Assembly: GCA_905213265.1 (NCBI GenBank)
Contig: CAJMHR010000006.1
Coordinates: forward strand, 3,176 to 67,175
Length of the DNA: 64,000 bases
Direction of reading: 5' to 3'
DNA from: an uncultured Collinsella sp.
GTDB taxonomy: Bacteria > Actinomycetota > Coriobacteriia > Coriobacteriales > Coriobacteriaceae
The translations under genes were made by a program, and so were the position numbers. The notes below the pieces were generated by a model. The model saw only the letters and a program-made list of their open reading frames with translations, searched no databases and was not told the DNA's origin. Below, piece by piece: positions 42,534 to 50,782 of the stretch (position 1 is the stretch's first letter; each line of letters begins with the position of its first letter).

Positions 42534-43811
42534 TTAGGCACTGTATTTGTTAGCCTCACCAAAAGTGCCAGCCTCGACGATCCAGCCGTCCTTCATGATG
42601 ACGTCCATGTTGTCGGTGTTGAGCACGTGGATGTCGGCGGCGACGTCACCGTTGACAACCAGCAGGTCGGCGCACTTGCCGGCCTCGATGGAACCGGTCT
42701 CGTCCTCGATGTGGCACATCTTGGCACCGTTGAGGGTGGCGCAGGTGATGGTCTCGACCGGAGTGAAGCCGATCTTGTCGACGAACTCGTACATCTCCTC
42801 GATGGAGCAGGTGCCGTACGGGGTGACGAAGGAGAAGGAGTCGGAGCCGATCGTCATGACGACGCCGCGCTTCTTGGCCTCGCGCAGGCAGTCGTAGTTG
42901 CGCTGCAGCTCCTTCTCGACCAGGGTGCCCTCGTACTTGTCGTGCAGCTCGGGGACGTAGACGGGCGGATAGGTGGCGTACCAGGTGGGCAGGAAGGCGA
43001 TCGTCGGGGTGAAGAAGGTGCCCTGCTCGGCCATGAGGTCCATGGTGCGCTCATCGATATCGAAGCCGTGAATCAGCTGCTCGCAGCCAAAGCGAACGGA
43101 ATCGTAGGCGGCGGCGTGGTTGTTGTAGCAGTGACTCCACACGGGGATGCCGACCATCTTTGCCTCTTCGACCACGGCCTGGATCTCCTCGGAGCAATAG
43201 TGCTGGTCGCGACCTGAGTCCCAGCGCCAGATGCCGCCACCGGTAGCCCAGATCTTGATGGCATCGGGGTTCTCGCGCAGGCGACGACGGACGGCCTTGC
43301 GCAGATCCCAAGGACCATCGACCTGGTCGCCCCAGGGATGGGATTCCTTGTTGAGCTCCTGGGTGCAGTGGTGGGAGTCACCGTGGCCGGCAACGCGGCA
43401 GAAGCCAAGACCAGTGGCCAGAACGCGCGGGCCCTTGAAGACGCCCTTGTCGATGCAGTCGCGAATCTGGATACCAAAGCGGCCGATCTCGCAGACGGTG
43501 GTGAGGCCGTGGGTGAGGCAGTCGTAGGCCTGCTTGACGGCGACGGCCTGCTTCTCGAGGAGCGGCTGCATGACCCAGTCGGTGTCGTCATCGGTCAGGT
43601 TGCCCGAGAAGTGCAGGTGGGTGTCGATCAGGCCGGGAAGGACGGTCTTGCCGGCGGCGTCGATAACCTCAACGCCCTCGGGAAGGTCCTGCATAGCACC
43701 GGCATACTCGATCTTGCCGTTGTCGTCGACGAGAACGAGGGAGTTCTCGACCGGCTCGGCACCGGTACCGTCAATGAGCTTGCCGCCAACGATTGCGTAC
43801 TTAGTGGACAT
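42534..43811 (-). CDS. Amidohydrolase-superfamily protein (prolidase/imidazolonepropionase-like)
   Basis: A 425-residue TIM-barrel metal hydrolase. It has LPGLIDTHLHFSG (His65, His67), IKIWATGGG (bridging Lys), SHCYNNHAAAYDSVRFGCEQLIHGFDID (two metal His) and IGSDSF (metal Asp), in the order of the Xaa-Pro dipeptidase/imidazolonepropionase subgroup. Several members cleave N-acyl or peptide bonds at amino acids such as arginine or proline. It is 131 bp behind an amino-acid permease gene on the same strand, so permease-supplied peptide or amino-acid derivatives are the likely substrate. The exact substrate is unknown. Confidence 0.82.
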   Translation of the reverse strand: MSTKYAIVGGKLIDGTGAEPVENSLVLVDDNGKIEYAGAMQDLPEGVEVIDAAGKTVLPGLIDTHLHFSGNLTDDDTDWVMQPLLEKQAVAVKQAYDCLTHGLTTVCEIGRFGIQIRDCIDKGVFKGPRVLATGLGFCRVAGHGDSHHCTQELNKESHPWGDQVDGPWDLRKAVRRRLRENPDAIKIWATGGGIWRWDSGRDQHYCSEEIQAVVEEAKMVGIPVWSHCYNNHAAAYDSVRFGCEQLIHGFDIDERTMDLMAEQGTFFTPTIAFLPTWYATYPPVYVPELHDKYEGTLVEKELQRNYDCLREAKKRGVVMTIGSDSFSFVTPYGTCSIEEMYEFVDKIGFTPVETITCATLNGAKMCHIEDETGSIEAGKCADLLVVNGDVAADIHVLNTDNMDVIMKDGWIVEAGTFGEANKYSA

Positions 43812-43942
43812 GGTTCCTCCTTATGGATCCATATAGTGGGCGAGGCCATGTTGGGTTATGGCCTCACAAAGCTACCCAAGTGGTGCCGGGTTCGGTGCGC
43901 GGAAGAGAGGGGTCCGCGCACCCGATCCGCCCCGGCTAGGCG

Positions 43943-45394
43943 TTATTTTTTGCGGGAATTGGTGAAGGCCATGAGGGCCAGGCCAACGGCCAGCCAGCCG
44001 ATCACGATGCTCCACTCCACCATGTTGAGGGAGGCGGGAGAGAACGGGACCACGAGCAGGCCGATGATGACGGCGCAGGCAGCGACAGCGAGGCTGATGC
44101 CAAACTTGCCGCCGGGCACCTCGTAGGGACGAGGCAGGTCGGGCTCGGTGAAGCGCATGCGCAGGCAAGCGAGGGCGACCATGCCGCAGGAGAAGATGAA
44201 GGCGAGAGCCGACACGTTGGTCAGAGGGATGAGCATGTTCTTGCCCAGGAACGGGCCGATGACGGTGATGACGCCCAGAACGGCGCAGGCGAGCTTGGGA
44301 GCGCCGGACTTGGGATCGACCTCGGCGAACTTCTCGGGCAGCTGGCCCTTGCGGCCCATGGCGAGCATGATGCGGCTCGTGGCGCCGTAGAAGGAGTTCA
44401 TCGGGCCCATGGGTCCAAGCGTGGCGATGACGAGCATGGCCAGGTACAGGAGCATGTTGATGCCCTTGAGGCAGGCAAGCGCGGGAACCGGGCTCTTAAC
44501 AAACTCATGCCAGTCGAGGATGGTGCCGAACGAGTAGATGCAGACCATGTAGAAGCCGCCGGCGGCCAGCAGGGCCAGGGAGATGATCTTGCCGAACTTG
44601 TTCCAGTTGAGGCCCTCGGCTGCTTCCTCAGCCTGCTGAGGAATGGTATCGAAGCCGGCGTAGAAGAACGGGGTCAAAACCAGGACCGACACGATGCCGG
44701 CGAACAGGCTGGTGCCCTCGGTAGCGGGCTTGCCGCCGCCAGCACCGGTGACCTGGGAGAACACGGGCATGGCGTGTTCCGGCGAACCGGTGAACAGCGA
44801 GACGCCCATGGCGAGCAGCATGCCGCAGAGCAGAGCCTTGGTCAGGAAGGCCTGGAGCTTGGCGGCCGAGCTGGCACCGCGGAAGTTGAGGAAGATGACG
44901 TAGACTGCAAAGCCGAGCGCGATTAGCGTCGGGAACAAGTAAACGTCGGCGCCCAAGATGGTGTAGAGCTTGACGGCGCGCAGCCACTCAAGACCGGGCA
45001 GGCTGCCGAACATCTCGGACACGAGAGTCGAAATGGCGATGGCCTCCCACGGGCACAGGATGCCGTTGCCCAGGGCCAGGAGCCAACCGGTGATGTAGCT
45101 CAGCGTACGGCCAAAGCTACGGTCGACATACTCGACGATGCCGCCCGAGATGGGGATAGCAGCCGTGAGCTCACCGAAAACAGCTCCGACGGGCACGAGG
45201 AAGATTGCACCCAAGAGGAATGCGATCATAGCGGGAACGGGACCGCCGCCCACGACCATCCAGTCGCCGACCTGCAGAACCCAGCCAGTTCCGATGATGG
45301 CACCGAAACCGATGGTGAAGAAGTTCCAGAGCGAAAGCGTTTTCTTCATGCCGCCGTTACCTTCGACTGCAACTTCTGCGTTCTTGTCCGCCAT
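43943..45394 (-). CDS. APC-superfamily amino-acid permease
   Basis: A 483-residue membrane protein with about twelve to thirteen hydrophobic segments. The first membrane region has NFFTIGFGAIIGTGWVLQVGD, the unwound helix-1 motif of APC transporters (GAIIGTGW), and helix 6 contains FFYAGFDTIPQQAEEA. The C-terminus is short and basic (NSRKK). It is the first gene of a unit with the amidohydrolase and lies upstream of a LytS/LytTR system. Confidence 0.9.
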   Translation of the reverse strand: MADKNAEVAVEGNGGMKKTLSLWNFFTIGFGAIIGTGWVLQVGDWMVVGGGPVPAMIAFLLGAIFLVPVGAVFGELTAAIPISGGIVEYVDRSFGRTLSYITGWLLALGNGILCPWEAIAISTLVSEMFGSLPGLEWLRAVKLYTILGADVYLFPTLIALGFAVYVIFLNFRGASSAAKLQAFLTKALLCGMLLAMGVSLFTGSPEHAMPVFSQVTGAGGGKPATEGTSLFAGIVSVLVLTPFFYAGFDTIPQQAEEAAEGLNWNKFGKIISLALLAAGGFYMVCIYSFGTILDWHEFVKSPVPALACLKGINMLLYLAMLVIATLGPMGPMNSFYGATSRIMLAMGRKGQLPEKFAEVDPKSGAPKLACAVLGVITVIGPFLGKNMLIPLTNVSALAFIFSCGMVALACLRMRFTEPDLPRPYEVPGGKFGISLAVAACAVIIGLLVVPFSPASLNMVEWSIVIGWLAVGLALMAFTNSRKK

Positions 45395-45755
45395 TGTTCC
45401 CCTCCTTTCCTTATTGACGCCTCTTTGGCGTCACCCCTTGCGCGGTCTGTTTTGCCGCGCGCTTTTATTTCGTGGCTTTAAGATACGGCCTTGGCACAGC
45501 AGCGCCGCTTGTGGCTCGACCGAAGGCAGAACTGCAAAACGAGCGGCGCCGTTTTTGGGACGAACGGCACGGTTTGCCGCTCATTGTTGCCGCCCGCCCA
45601 ACGGGCGTACGCTCATCGGGCGCATAGAGAGATGTTTTTGAGACCGTGTGTTTTGCGCCTTTCGTACCGTTTACCGAGCTTTTGACGCGCAGACCCATTT
45701 GTTGCACATCTTTTTTGTAGGATAGACAGGTTATACATGAGACAAGGCGGTACGA
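45395..45755. other. Intergenic leader region of the permease and C39-like genes
   Basis: This 361-bp gap between divergent genes holds two small hairpins close to the permease start: GACGCC/GGCGTC (about 45417-45433) and GCGCGG/CCGCGC (about 45440-45460). Both would lie in the permease leader. The second is followed on the plus strand by CTTTTATTT. I see no RNA gene, and no strong promoter beyond AT-rich DNA at 45700-45740. Confidence 0.4.
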
Positions 45756-46790
45756 ATGGCATACGGATACAACGACGGTGATCAACGGCGACAAAGCGTT
45801 CGCCTTGCTGGCCGCACCACGCCGACGCCTAGAAGTGCCACGAGCAGCAATCCGCAACGCCCTCAAGAGCAACCCAGGCCTTCGTCTCGGCAGCAAACAA
45901 GCAGAACACGGCAGAGTGGCCGTCCGAGCACGGGCACAAGCGCGCAGCAAGATAGCCGCCTGGGCGCGCGCACTCGACAGCGCCAGGCCGAGGTTCCGCA
46001 ACTGCGCTGCAACGGCGCACGTCAGCCCGGCATCCATATCAACCGCTTCTTTTCGCATCCCCAAGGCGGACGCGACGGCAAGCCCTACCGCTCGACATCG
46101 TACGTGAATGCCCCCGCCCTGCCGGCTCGTCGACTTTGCCTCGCACTGTGCTCTATCCTCATCTGTCTGGTCTTTGTGCTTATGAGCTCCTGTATGTCCC
46201 ACGGCTCGGCCGGTCTCGAGCCCACCGCCGAGGACAAGCTGCTCAAGGCCCCCGTCGCGCCCGGTTATTCTTTCGCCTTTTCGACCCCGCGCCCGCAATG
46301 GCAAGCCGGCACGATGCCCCATATCTATCAGATCGACCCTGCATGGTCGGAGCTGCCTTACGCCGGCGGTACCATCCGCCAAAATGCCTGCGGGCCTACG
46401 TGCCTCACCATGGTCTATATCTTTAAGACGGGACGCACCGATATGACCCCCGTCGATATGTGCGCGCTTTCCGAGGCGGGCAATTACGCCCCCACCGGTG
46501 CAACCGAATGGTCGTTTATGACGAGCGGCGCGTGGCAGTTGGGACTTAACGGAACGGAGCTCCATAACGATCGCGACTCGATGACTCAGGCGCTGCGTTC
46601 GGGAGCGCCCGTCATCGCCGCTGTTCGGCCGGGCACCTTTACCAACGTGGGCCACTACATTGTGCTTTACGGTATTGACGACGCCGACCAGATTGAAGTC
46701 TTCGACCCCAACTCGGCCAGCCGCAGCGCGCGCCGCTGGGGTGTCGTAGAGGTCCTTAACGAAGTCGAAGCCATGTGGGCCTACTACTAG
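45756..46790 (+). CDS. Membrane-anchored C39-like peptidase domain protein
   Basis: A 344-residue protein. A long Gln/Arg/Ser/Thr-rich, probably disordered cytoplasmic segment (residues 1-125) precedes one hydrophobic helix (126-146, RLCLALCSILICLVFVLMSS). The extracytoplasmic part has a papain-like C39_2 domain: IDPAWSELPYAGG, Cys212 in RQNACGPTCLTMVY, His300 in NVGHYIVLYGID and Asp317/Asn319 in FDPN. It should cleave peptides outside the membrane, or may have become a binding domain. The orientation is inferred from the basic N-terminus. It is the only plus-strand gene in this part and stands alone. Confidence 0.75.
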   Translation: MAYGYNDGDQRRQSVRLAGRTTPTPRSATSSNPQRPQEQPRPSSRQQTSRTRQSGRPSTGTSAQQDSRLGARTRQRQAEVPQLRCNGARQPGIHINRFFSHPQGGRDGKPYRSTSYVNAPALPARRLCLALCSILICLVFVLMSSCMSHGSAGLEPTAEDKLLKAPVAPGYSFAFSTPRPQWQAGTMPHIYQIDPAWSELPYAGGTIRQNACGPTCLTMVYIFKTGRTDMTPVDMCALSEAGNYAPTGATEWSFMTSGAWQLGLNGTELHNDRDSMTQALRSGAPVIAAVRPGTFTNVGHYIVLYGIDDADQIEVFDPNSASRSARRWGVVEVLNEVEAMWAYY

Positions 46791-47130
46791 TCACTGGGGA
46801 CAGACTTAAATGAGTGGTCTCTGGATGCCCGGAACTGCCGGCACGGAAAGTGCATCCTGCTTTGGGGCCCAATAGCGGGGTGCGCTTTCCGTTAGCGGCC
46901 CGTTTGGGAAACTAGGGACCGCTTTTCGACAATAATCCGGGATGCATTTTCCGATTGAGGGCCTCAAGGGAAACCGCACCCCATGTTGGACGCTCATTCT
47001 GGAATGTGCTTTCCGCAGTTGATCGATGCGGCCTTTAAGGACTGTCCCAAGCTGCCGGCAGGAAAGGAACGTCCCCAAGTGCCGGGTTTCCGCAGCCTGC
47101 AATGCTCCTCATGAACAGCCGCCTCAATAA
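46791..47130. repeat. Decayed repeat cluster with a 62-bp period
   Basis: After a half copy of family B (46793-46820, GGGGACAGACTTAAATGAGT), a degenerate tandem repeat follows. TGCGCTTTCCG at 46881, TGCATTTTCCG at 46943 and TGTGCTTTCCG at 47005 are exactly 62 bp apart, and the first two continue with GGCC..GGGAAAC. A GGACTGTCCC..CTGCCGGCAGG module (47038-47090) follows, as near the family B copies at 16.5 and 52.9 kb. There is no open reading frame with coding character. Confidence 0.5.
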
Positions 47131-47165
47131 CAAAAGCCCCCGCGGCCGAAGCGGACCGCGGGGGC
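47131..47165 (-). terminator. Terminator of the cellobiose-type PTS operon
   Basis: GCCCCCGCGG (47136-47145) pairs with CCGCGGGGGC (47156-47165), with a TTTT run on the minus strand (plus 47132-47135). It lies 17 bp after the glucosidase stop codon. Confidence 0.85.
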
Positions 47166-47181
47166 AACAGACCTGCAAGAG

Positions 47182-48636
47182 TTAACTCAAGTCCTCGCCA
47201 TTTGATGCAATGACCTTTTGGTACCAGCAGAAGCTGTCCTTTCGGTAGCGATCGAACGTGCCTTTGCCCATATCATCGGCATCAACATAAACAAAGCCAT
47301 AGCGCTTCTTCATCTGCCCCGTCGAGGCCGACACCAAATCGATACAGCCCCACGGCGTGTATCCCATCAGGTCAACACCGTCCTCGACAATTGCATCGCG
47401 CAGCGCAAGAATATGCCTTCGCAGGTAATCAATATGATACGCATCGTGGACTTTGCCGTCTTCCAGCGCATCGAGTCCGCCCACACCGTTCTCGGCGATA
47501 AAGAGCGGAAGATGGTAGCGATCGTGGTAGCCGGCAAGCGTCACGCGCAAACCCAGCGCATCGATCTGCCACTTCCAGGCAGTCTCTTTATCCTTGAGGT
47601 ACGGATTGCGCAGCGTCGGGAACACGTTGCCCTCCGCCTTCTCGGCGATCACCTGATCATCGGCGCACACCAAGCGCGAGCAATAGTACGAGAACGAGAT
47701 GAAGTCGACCGTATGCTCTGCCAGATACTCCGTATCGCCCGGCTCAAAGGGCACGTGAACACCCTCTTTCTCGAGTGCACGCAGCTTCCAAGCAGGATAG
47801 GCGCCCGCAGCCATCACGTCTGTGTAGAAGTAGCGGCCGCGGTCCTCCTCATACGCAAGCCATACGTCCTCGGGCGCACAACGGTACGGATAGGTCGCAC
47901 CGGCAGCGACCATGCAACCCACCTTGTTTGCGGGATCGATCTTGTGCAGAATCTCGACAGCGCGAGCGCTCGCCATAAACATATGGTGCGAGAACGCCGC
48001 GGTCACGGCTGCACGGTCACGCTCATCCTCGAGCGTGACACCCGCGTTGAGATAGGACAGCGCCACGCTGTTGATCTCGTTGAACGTAAGCCAATAACGC
48101 ACGAGGCCCTGGTACGCGCGTCCGACGGTCTCGACGTAGTGCGCATACCGCTCGATCATCTCTCGGCTTTGCCAGCCACCATAGCGCTCGACCAGAGCCA
48201 ACGGATAGTCGTAGTGCGACAGCGTCACAAGCGGCTCGATTCCATGCTCGCGCAGCGCCTCGAATACCTGACGGTAAAACTCCAAGCCCTCGCCGTTGGG
48301 CTCGGTCTCCATCCCTGTGGGAAAAATACGGCTCCAGCAAATTGAAAGACGCAGGCACTTAAAGCCCATCTCGGCAAAGAGCTCGACATCCTCGTGCCAA
48401 TGATGGAAGAAGTCGTTGCCCCAGCGGCATGGATACAGCCTGTCCGGATCGTCCGCGGGCTTTTGCCTGCCAAACATTACATCCCAGCGGTCGGAACCCT
48501 GTGGGATCAGGTCGGAGTGCGACATGCCGCGGCCGCCCTCGTTCCAGCCCCCTTCGGCCTGGTTGGCGGCGAGGGCACCACCCCACAAAAAGCCCTCGGG
48601 CATACCGGCGGCAGACGTTCTGTCAAAGTAACTCAT
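47182..48636 (-). CDS. 6-phospho-beta-glucosidase (GH1)
   Basis: A 484-residue family 1 glycoside hydrolase that splits phosphorylated beta-glucosides after PTS uptake. Acid/base Glu187 sits in TFNEIN and nucleophile Glu382 in FIAENGVGG. The phosphate-binding stretch SASTGQMKKRYGFVYVD (Ser, Lys443, Tyr446) marks it as a 6-phospho enzyme rather than a plain beta-glucosidase. Its start lies 1 bp from the IIC stop, and it is the last gene of the IIA-IIB-IIC-glucosidase operon. Confidence 0.93.
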   Translation of the reverse strand: MSYFDRTSAAGMPEGFLWGGALAANQAEGGWNEGGRGMSHSDLIPQGSDRWDVMFGRQKPADDPDRLYPCRWGNDFFHHWHEDVELFAEMGFKCLRLSICWSRIFPTGMETEPNGEGLEFYRQVFEALREHGIEPLVTLSHYDYPLALVERYGGWQSREMIERYAHYVETVGRAYQGLVRYWLTFNEINSVALSYLNAGVTLEDERDRAAVTAAFSHHMFMASARAVEILHKIDPANKVGCMVAAGATYPYRCAPEDVWLAYEEDRGRYFYTDVMAAGAYPAWKLRALEKEGVHVPFEPGDTEYLAEHTVDFISFSYYCSRLVCADDQVIAEKAEGNVFPTLRNPYLKDKETAWKWQIDALGLRVTLAGYHDRYHLPLFIAENGVGGLDALEDGKVHDAYHIDYLRRHILALRDAIVEDGVDLMGYTPWGCIDLVSASTGQMKKRYGFVYVDADDMGKGTFDRYRKDSFCWYQKVIASNGEDLS

Positions 48637-48637
48637 G

Positions 48638-49987
48638 CTACTCAGTATCCTCGGCAGAAGCTGCCGCGGCGTTCTCCTGCTCCTGAGCCAGGAGCTGGTT
48701 ATCGTACACCTTAAAGAACGGGTACCAGACCACAGCCATGACCACGATCAAAACGATCGTAAACACCCAGATGCGCGGGTCGAGGCACTGGACAAAGCCC
48801 TGAACGAAGATGGGGAACGTGCCGCTCACCAAGATGTAGAAGTTAGAGACAAGACCCAGTGAGACCGCACCCCAATACAGCAGGGCCGAGATCATGCCGC
48901 CTAGCACAAACGGAATCATGAGGATCGGGTTGAAGATGATGGGCGCGCCGAAGATCGCGGGCTCGGAGATACGGAAGAAGCTCGGCACGATCGATGCCCT
49001 GCCAAATGCCTTGAGCTGCTGCGACTTTGCCCTAAACGCGCAGAGCGCCACAAAAGAGAACGTATTACCCGTGCCGCCGATGAGGTTGATGGCCAACGAC
49101 ATGAGCACCGGGTGGAACTCAAGCGGCTGCCCGGCAGCATAGAGCGAGGCGTTGGCGGCAAAGGCGGCAAGTGAGACCGGGGCGGTGATGGGCATTACGA
49201 TCATGTTGCCGTGGACGCCAAAGCACCAAAACAGCAGAGTCATGAAGCAGATAAGCAGTGCGCCGGGCACAGAGTCAACTGCGACGGAAAGCGGGGCAGC
49301 GAGCAGCTTCTCGATAACCGAGGGGATGGACAGCGCGGGATCGATCATCTGGATCAGCAGGTTGCCGCCAAAGAAGATGAGGATGTTGGCGAGCATAGGT
49401 ACGATGGCGCCAAAGGTTTCGGACAAAAACGGCGGCACGCCATCGGGCATCTTGATGGTGATGCCCTTGGTCTGGCAGAAGCGCGTGACCTCGACGGAGA
49501 CCAAGGCAACGATGATGGCGGTAAACAGGCCCTGCGCACCCAGATAGGTGCAGGGGACCGCCTGGAGCACGGACTCGTCAGCAAGCTGGTAGTAGGACGA
49601 CGGCGCCGCGGCGATCAGGAACATCACCAGCGAGGTCATGCCGGCGTTAAGCTTGGGCATCTTGTAGGTGCCCGCCAGGTTATAGGCGATTGCGAACGTC
49701 ACGATCACCGACAGTATGCCCATCGTCATATTGAAGGGGATGAGCAGCGTGAGCTTATTGGCCGTCGCAAAATCGAGCCAAGGGCCAAAGACGGACCAGA
49801 ACCCGCCCTGCGCCACCAGGTCGGCCGTGACCGGCGGGTTGGCGAGGATCATAAAGACGGCAGATACCAAGATGAAGCTGATCGCGCTCATAAAGCCCTT
49901 TTGCATGGAGGCAAAGTGGCGCTCGGTGCCGCAGAAATTGGCGATAGGGGTCAGTTTTTCCTGAAGCAGGGTCATGAACTTCTCCAT
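48638..49987 (-). CDS. PTS lactose/cellobiose-family IIC component
   Basis: A 449-residue membrane protein, the channel of a cellobiose-type PTS. It has about ten hydrophobic segments, a conserved FWCFGVHGNMIVMPI region near residue 250 and FRISEPAIFGAPIIFNPILMIPF near 345, both typical of CelB. The tail is Gln/Glu/Ala-rich. It lies directly between IIB and the 6-phospho-beta-glucosidase, so beta-glucosides such as cellobiose are the likely cargo. Confidence 0.93.
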   Translation of the reverse strand: MEKFMTLLQEKLTPIANFCGTERHFASMQKGFMSAISFILVSAVFMILANPPVTADLVAQGGFWSVFGPWLDFATANKLTLLIPFNMTMGILSVIVTFAIAYNLAGTYKMPKLNAGMTSLVMFLIAAAPSSYYQLADESVLQAVPCTYLGAQGLFTAIIVALVSVEVTRFCQTKGITIKMPDGVPPFLSETFGAIVPMLANILIFFGGNLLIQMIDPALSIPSVIEKLLAAPLSVAVDSVPGALLICFMTLLFWCFGVHGNMIVMPITAPVSLAAFAANASLYAAGQPLEFHPVLMSLAINLIGGTGNTFSFVALCAFRAKSQQLKAFGRASIVPSFFRISEPAIFGAPIIFNPILMIPFVLGGMISALLYWGAVSLGLVSNFYILVSGTFPIFVQGFVQCLDPRIWVFTIVLIVVMAVVWYPFFKVYDNQLLAQEQENAAAASAEDTE

Positions 49988-49996
49988 GGTCGCCTC

Positions 49997-50290
49997 CTAA
50001 CCCAACAGCGACTGGGCGAGTGCCAGCACGTTGGCGGCGTTGCCCATGCCGTAGTCCTGTGCGGGGATGACCGCGGTCGGCTTACCGCTCCCCTGCTTGA
50101 CGGTGTTGAGCTGGTAGGACACCTGCGGCCCCAAGAGCAGCACGTCATAATTGGCGCACGTCTCCTGATACTCGCCGATACCCACCGCATCGATATCGAG
50201 CTCGATGCCGTTTTGCTCCGCATATTTCTCGAGTTTCTTCATCAGAATGCTTGTAGACAGACCAGCTGCGCAAACAAGAAGGATCTTCAT
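49997..50290 (-). CDS. PTS lactose/cellobiose-family IIB component
   Basis: A 97-residue cytosolic protein with the phosphoryl-carrying Cys7 in ILLVCAAGLSTS and the C-terminal YDVLLLGPQVSYQL pattern. The start at 50290 (MKILLVC) follows GAAGGGAA; six upstream codons in frame are not needed. It is 9 bp from IIC. Confidence 0.93.
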   Translation of the reverse strand: MKILLVCAAGLSTSILMKKLEKYAEQNGIELDIDAVGIGEYQETCANYDVLLLGPQVSYQLNTVKQGSGKPTAVIPAQDYGMGNAANVLALAQSLLG

Positions 50291-50336
50291 AAGGGATTCC
50301 CTTCGCATTGATTGGTTGGATAGTCACCGCACGCCG

Positions 50337-50663
50337 CTAGGCGTTCTTGGTTGCAGTGCACTCATACAGGCAGATCAGCTCCTGCACGAGCTCCTGAGCA
50401 AGCATGGAGCACATGAGGTGGTCCTGAGCATGGACCAGCAACACATCCACCGACAGATGCTCGCCCGCTGCCTCAGTCGAAAGCAGCTGCGTTTGGATGT
50501 GGTGAGCCTTGATTCCCGCATCCTTTGACTGCTTCATGAGTTTGGCGGCGGCGTCAAAATCCCCCGCTTTTGCCTTTTCAAGGGCTTCGAAGGCAAGGCT
50601 GCGTGCCTCTCCCGCTGCAGCGACCAGCTGAAACGAAACCATCTCGGTTCCCTGATCGTCCAT
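50337..50663 (-). CDS. PTS lactose/cellobiose-family IIA component
   Basis: A 108-residue all-helical IIA protein that passes phosphate from HPr to IIB. The active His78 and the trimer-metal Asp81 and His82 are in VHAQDHLM, at the family's usual position. GAGAGGAG precedes the ATG. It is the first gene of the operon, and the PRD regulator gene is immediately upstream on the same strand. Confidence 0.93.
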   Translation of the reverse strand: MDDQGTEMVSFQLVAAAGEARSLAFEALEKAKAGDFDAAAKLMKQSKDAGIKAHHIQTQLLSTEAAGEHLSVDVLLVHAQDHLMCSMLAQELVQELICLYECTATKNA

Positions 50664-50782
50664 AACGGTCTCCTCTCCCGTGATGTTTGGTTTGTACTTG
50701 AATATTCGAAACGCCTATCTCCCGCCCGCAATCCTCGAGGTTTATTGCAGGTAGACAGACAGGGTTATCGACAAAAGAAGTC
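50664..50782 (-). promoter_or_regulatory. Probable control region of the cellobiose-type operon
   Basis: The pseudo-palindrome TTGAATATTCGAA at 50698-50710 lies about 35-47 bp upstream of the IIA start. No clear -10/-35 pair is seen. The adjacent PRD regulator is the likely activator. Confidence 0.3.

Noticed and set aside
45438..45470. Hairpin plus T-rich tail read as a plus-strand terminator
   Set aside because: No plus-strand gene lies upstream of it; it is more likely part of the permease leader or incidental.
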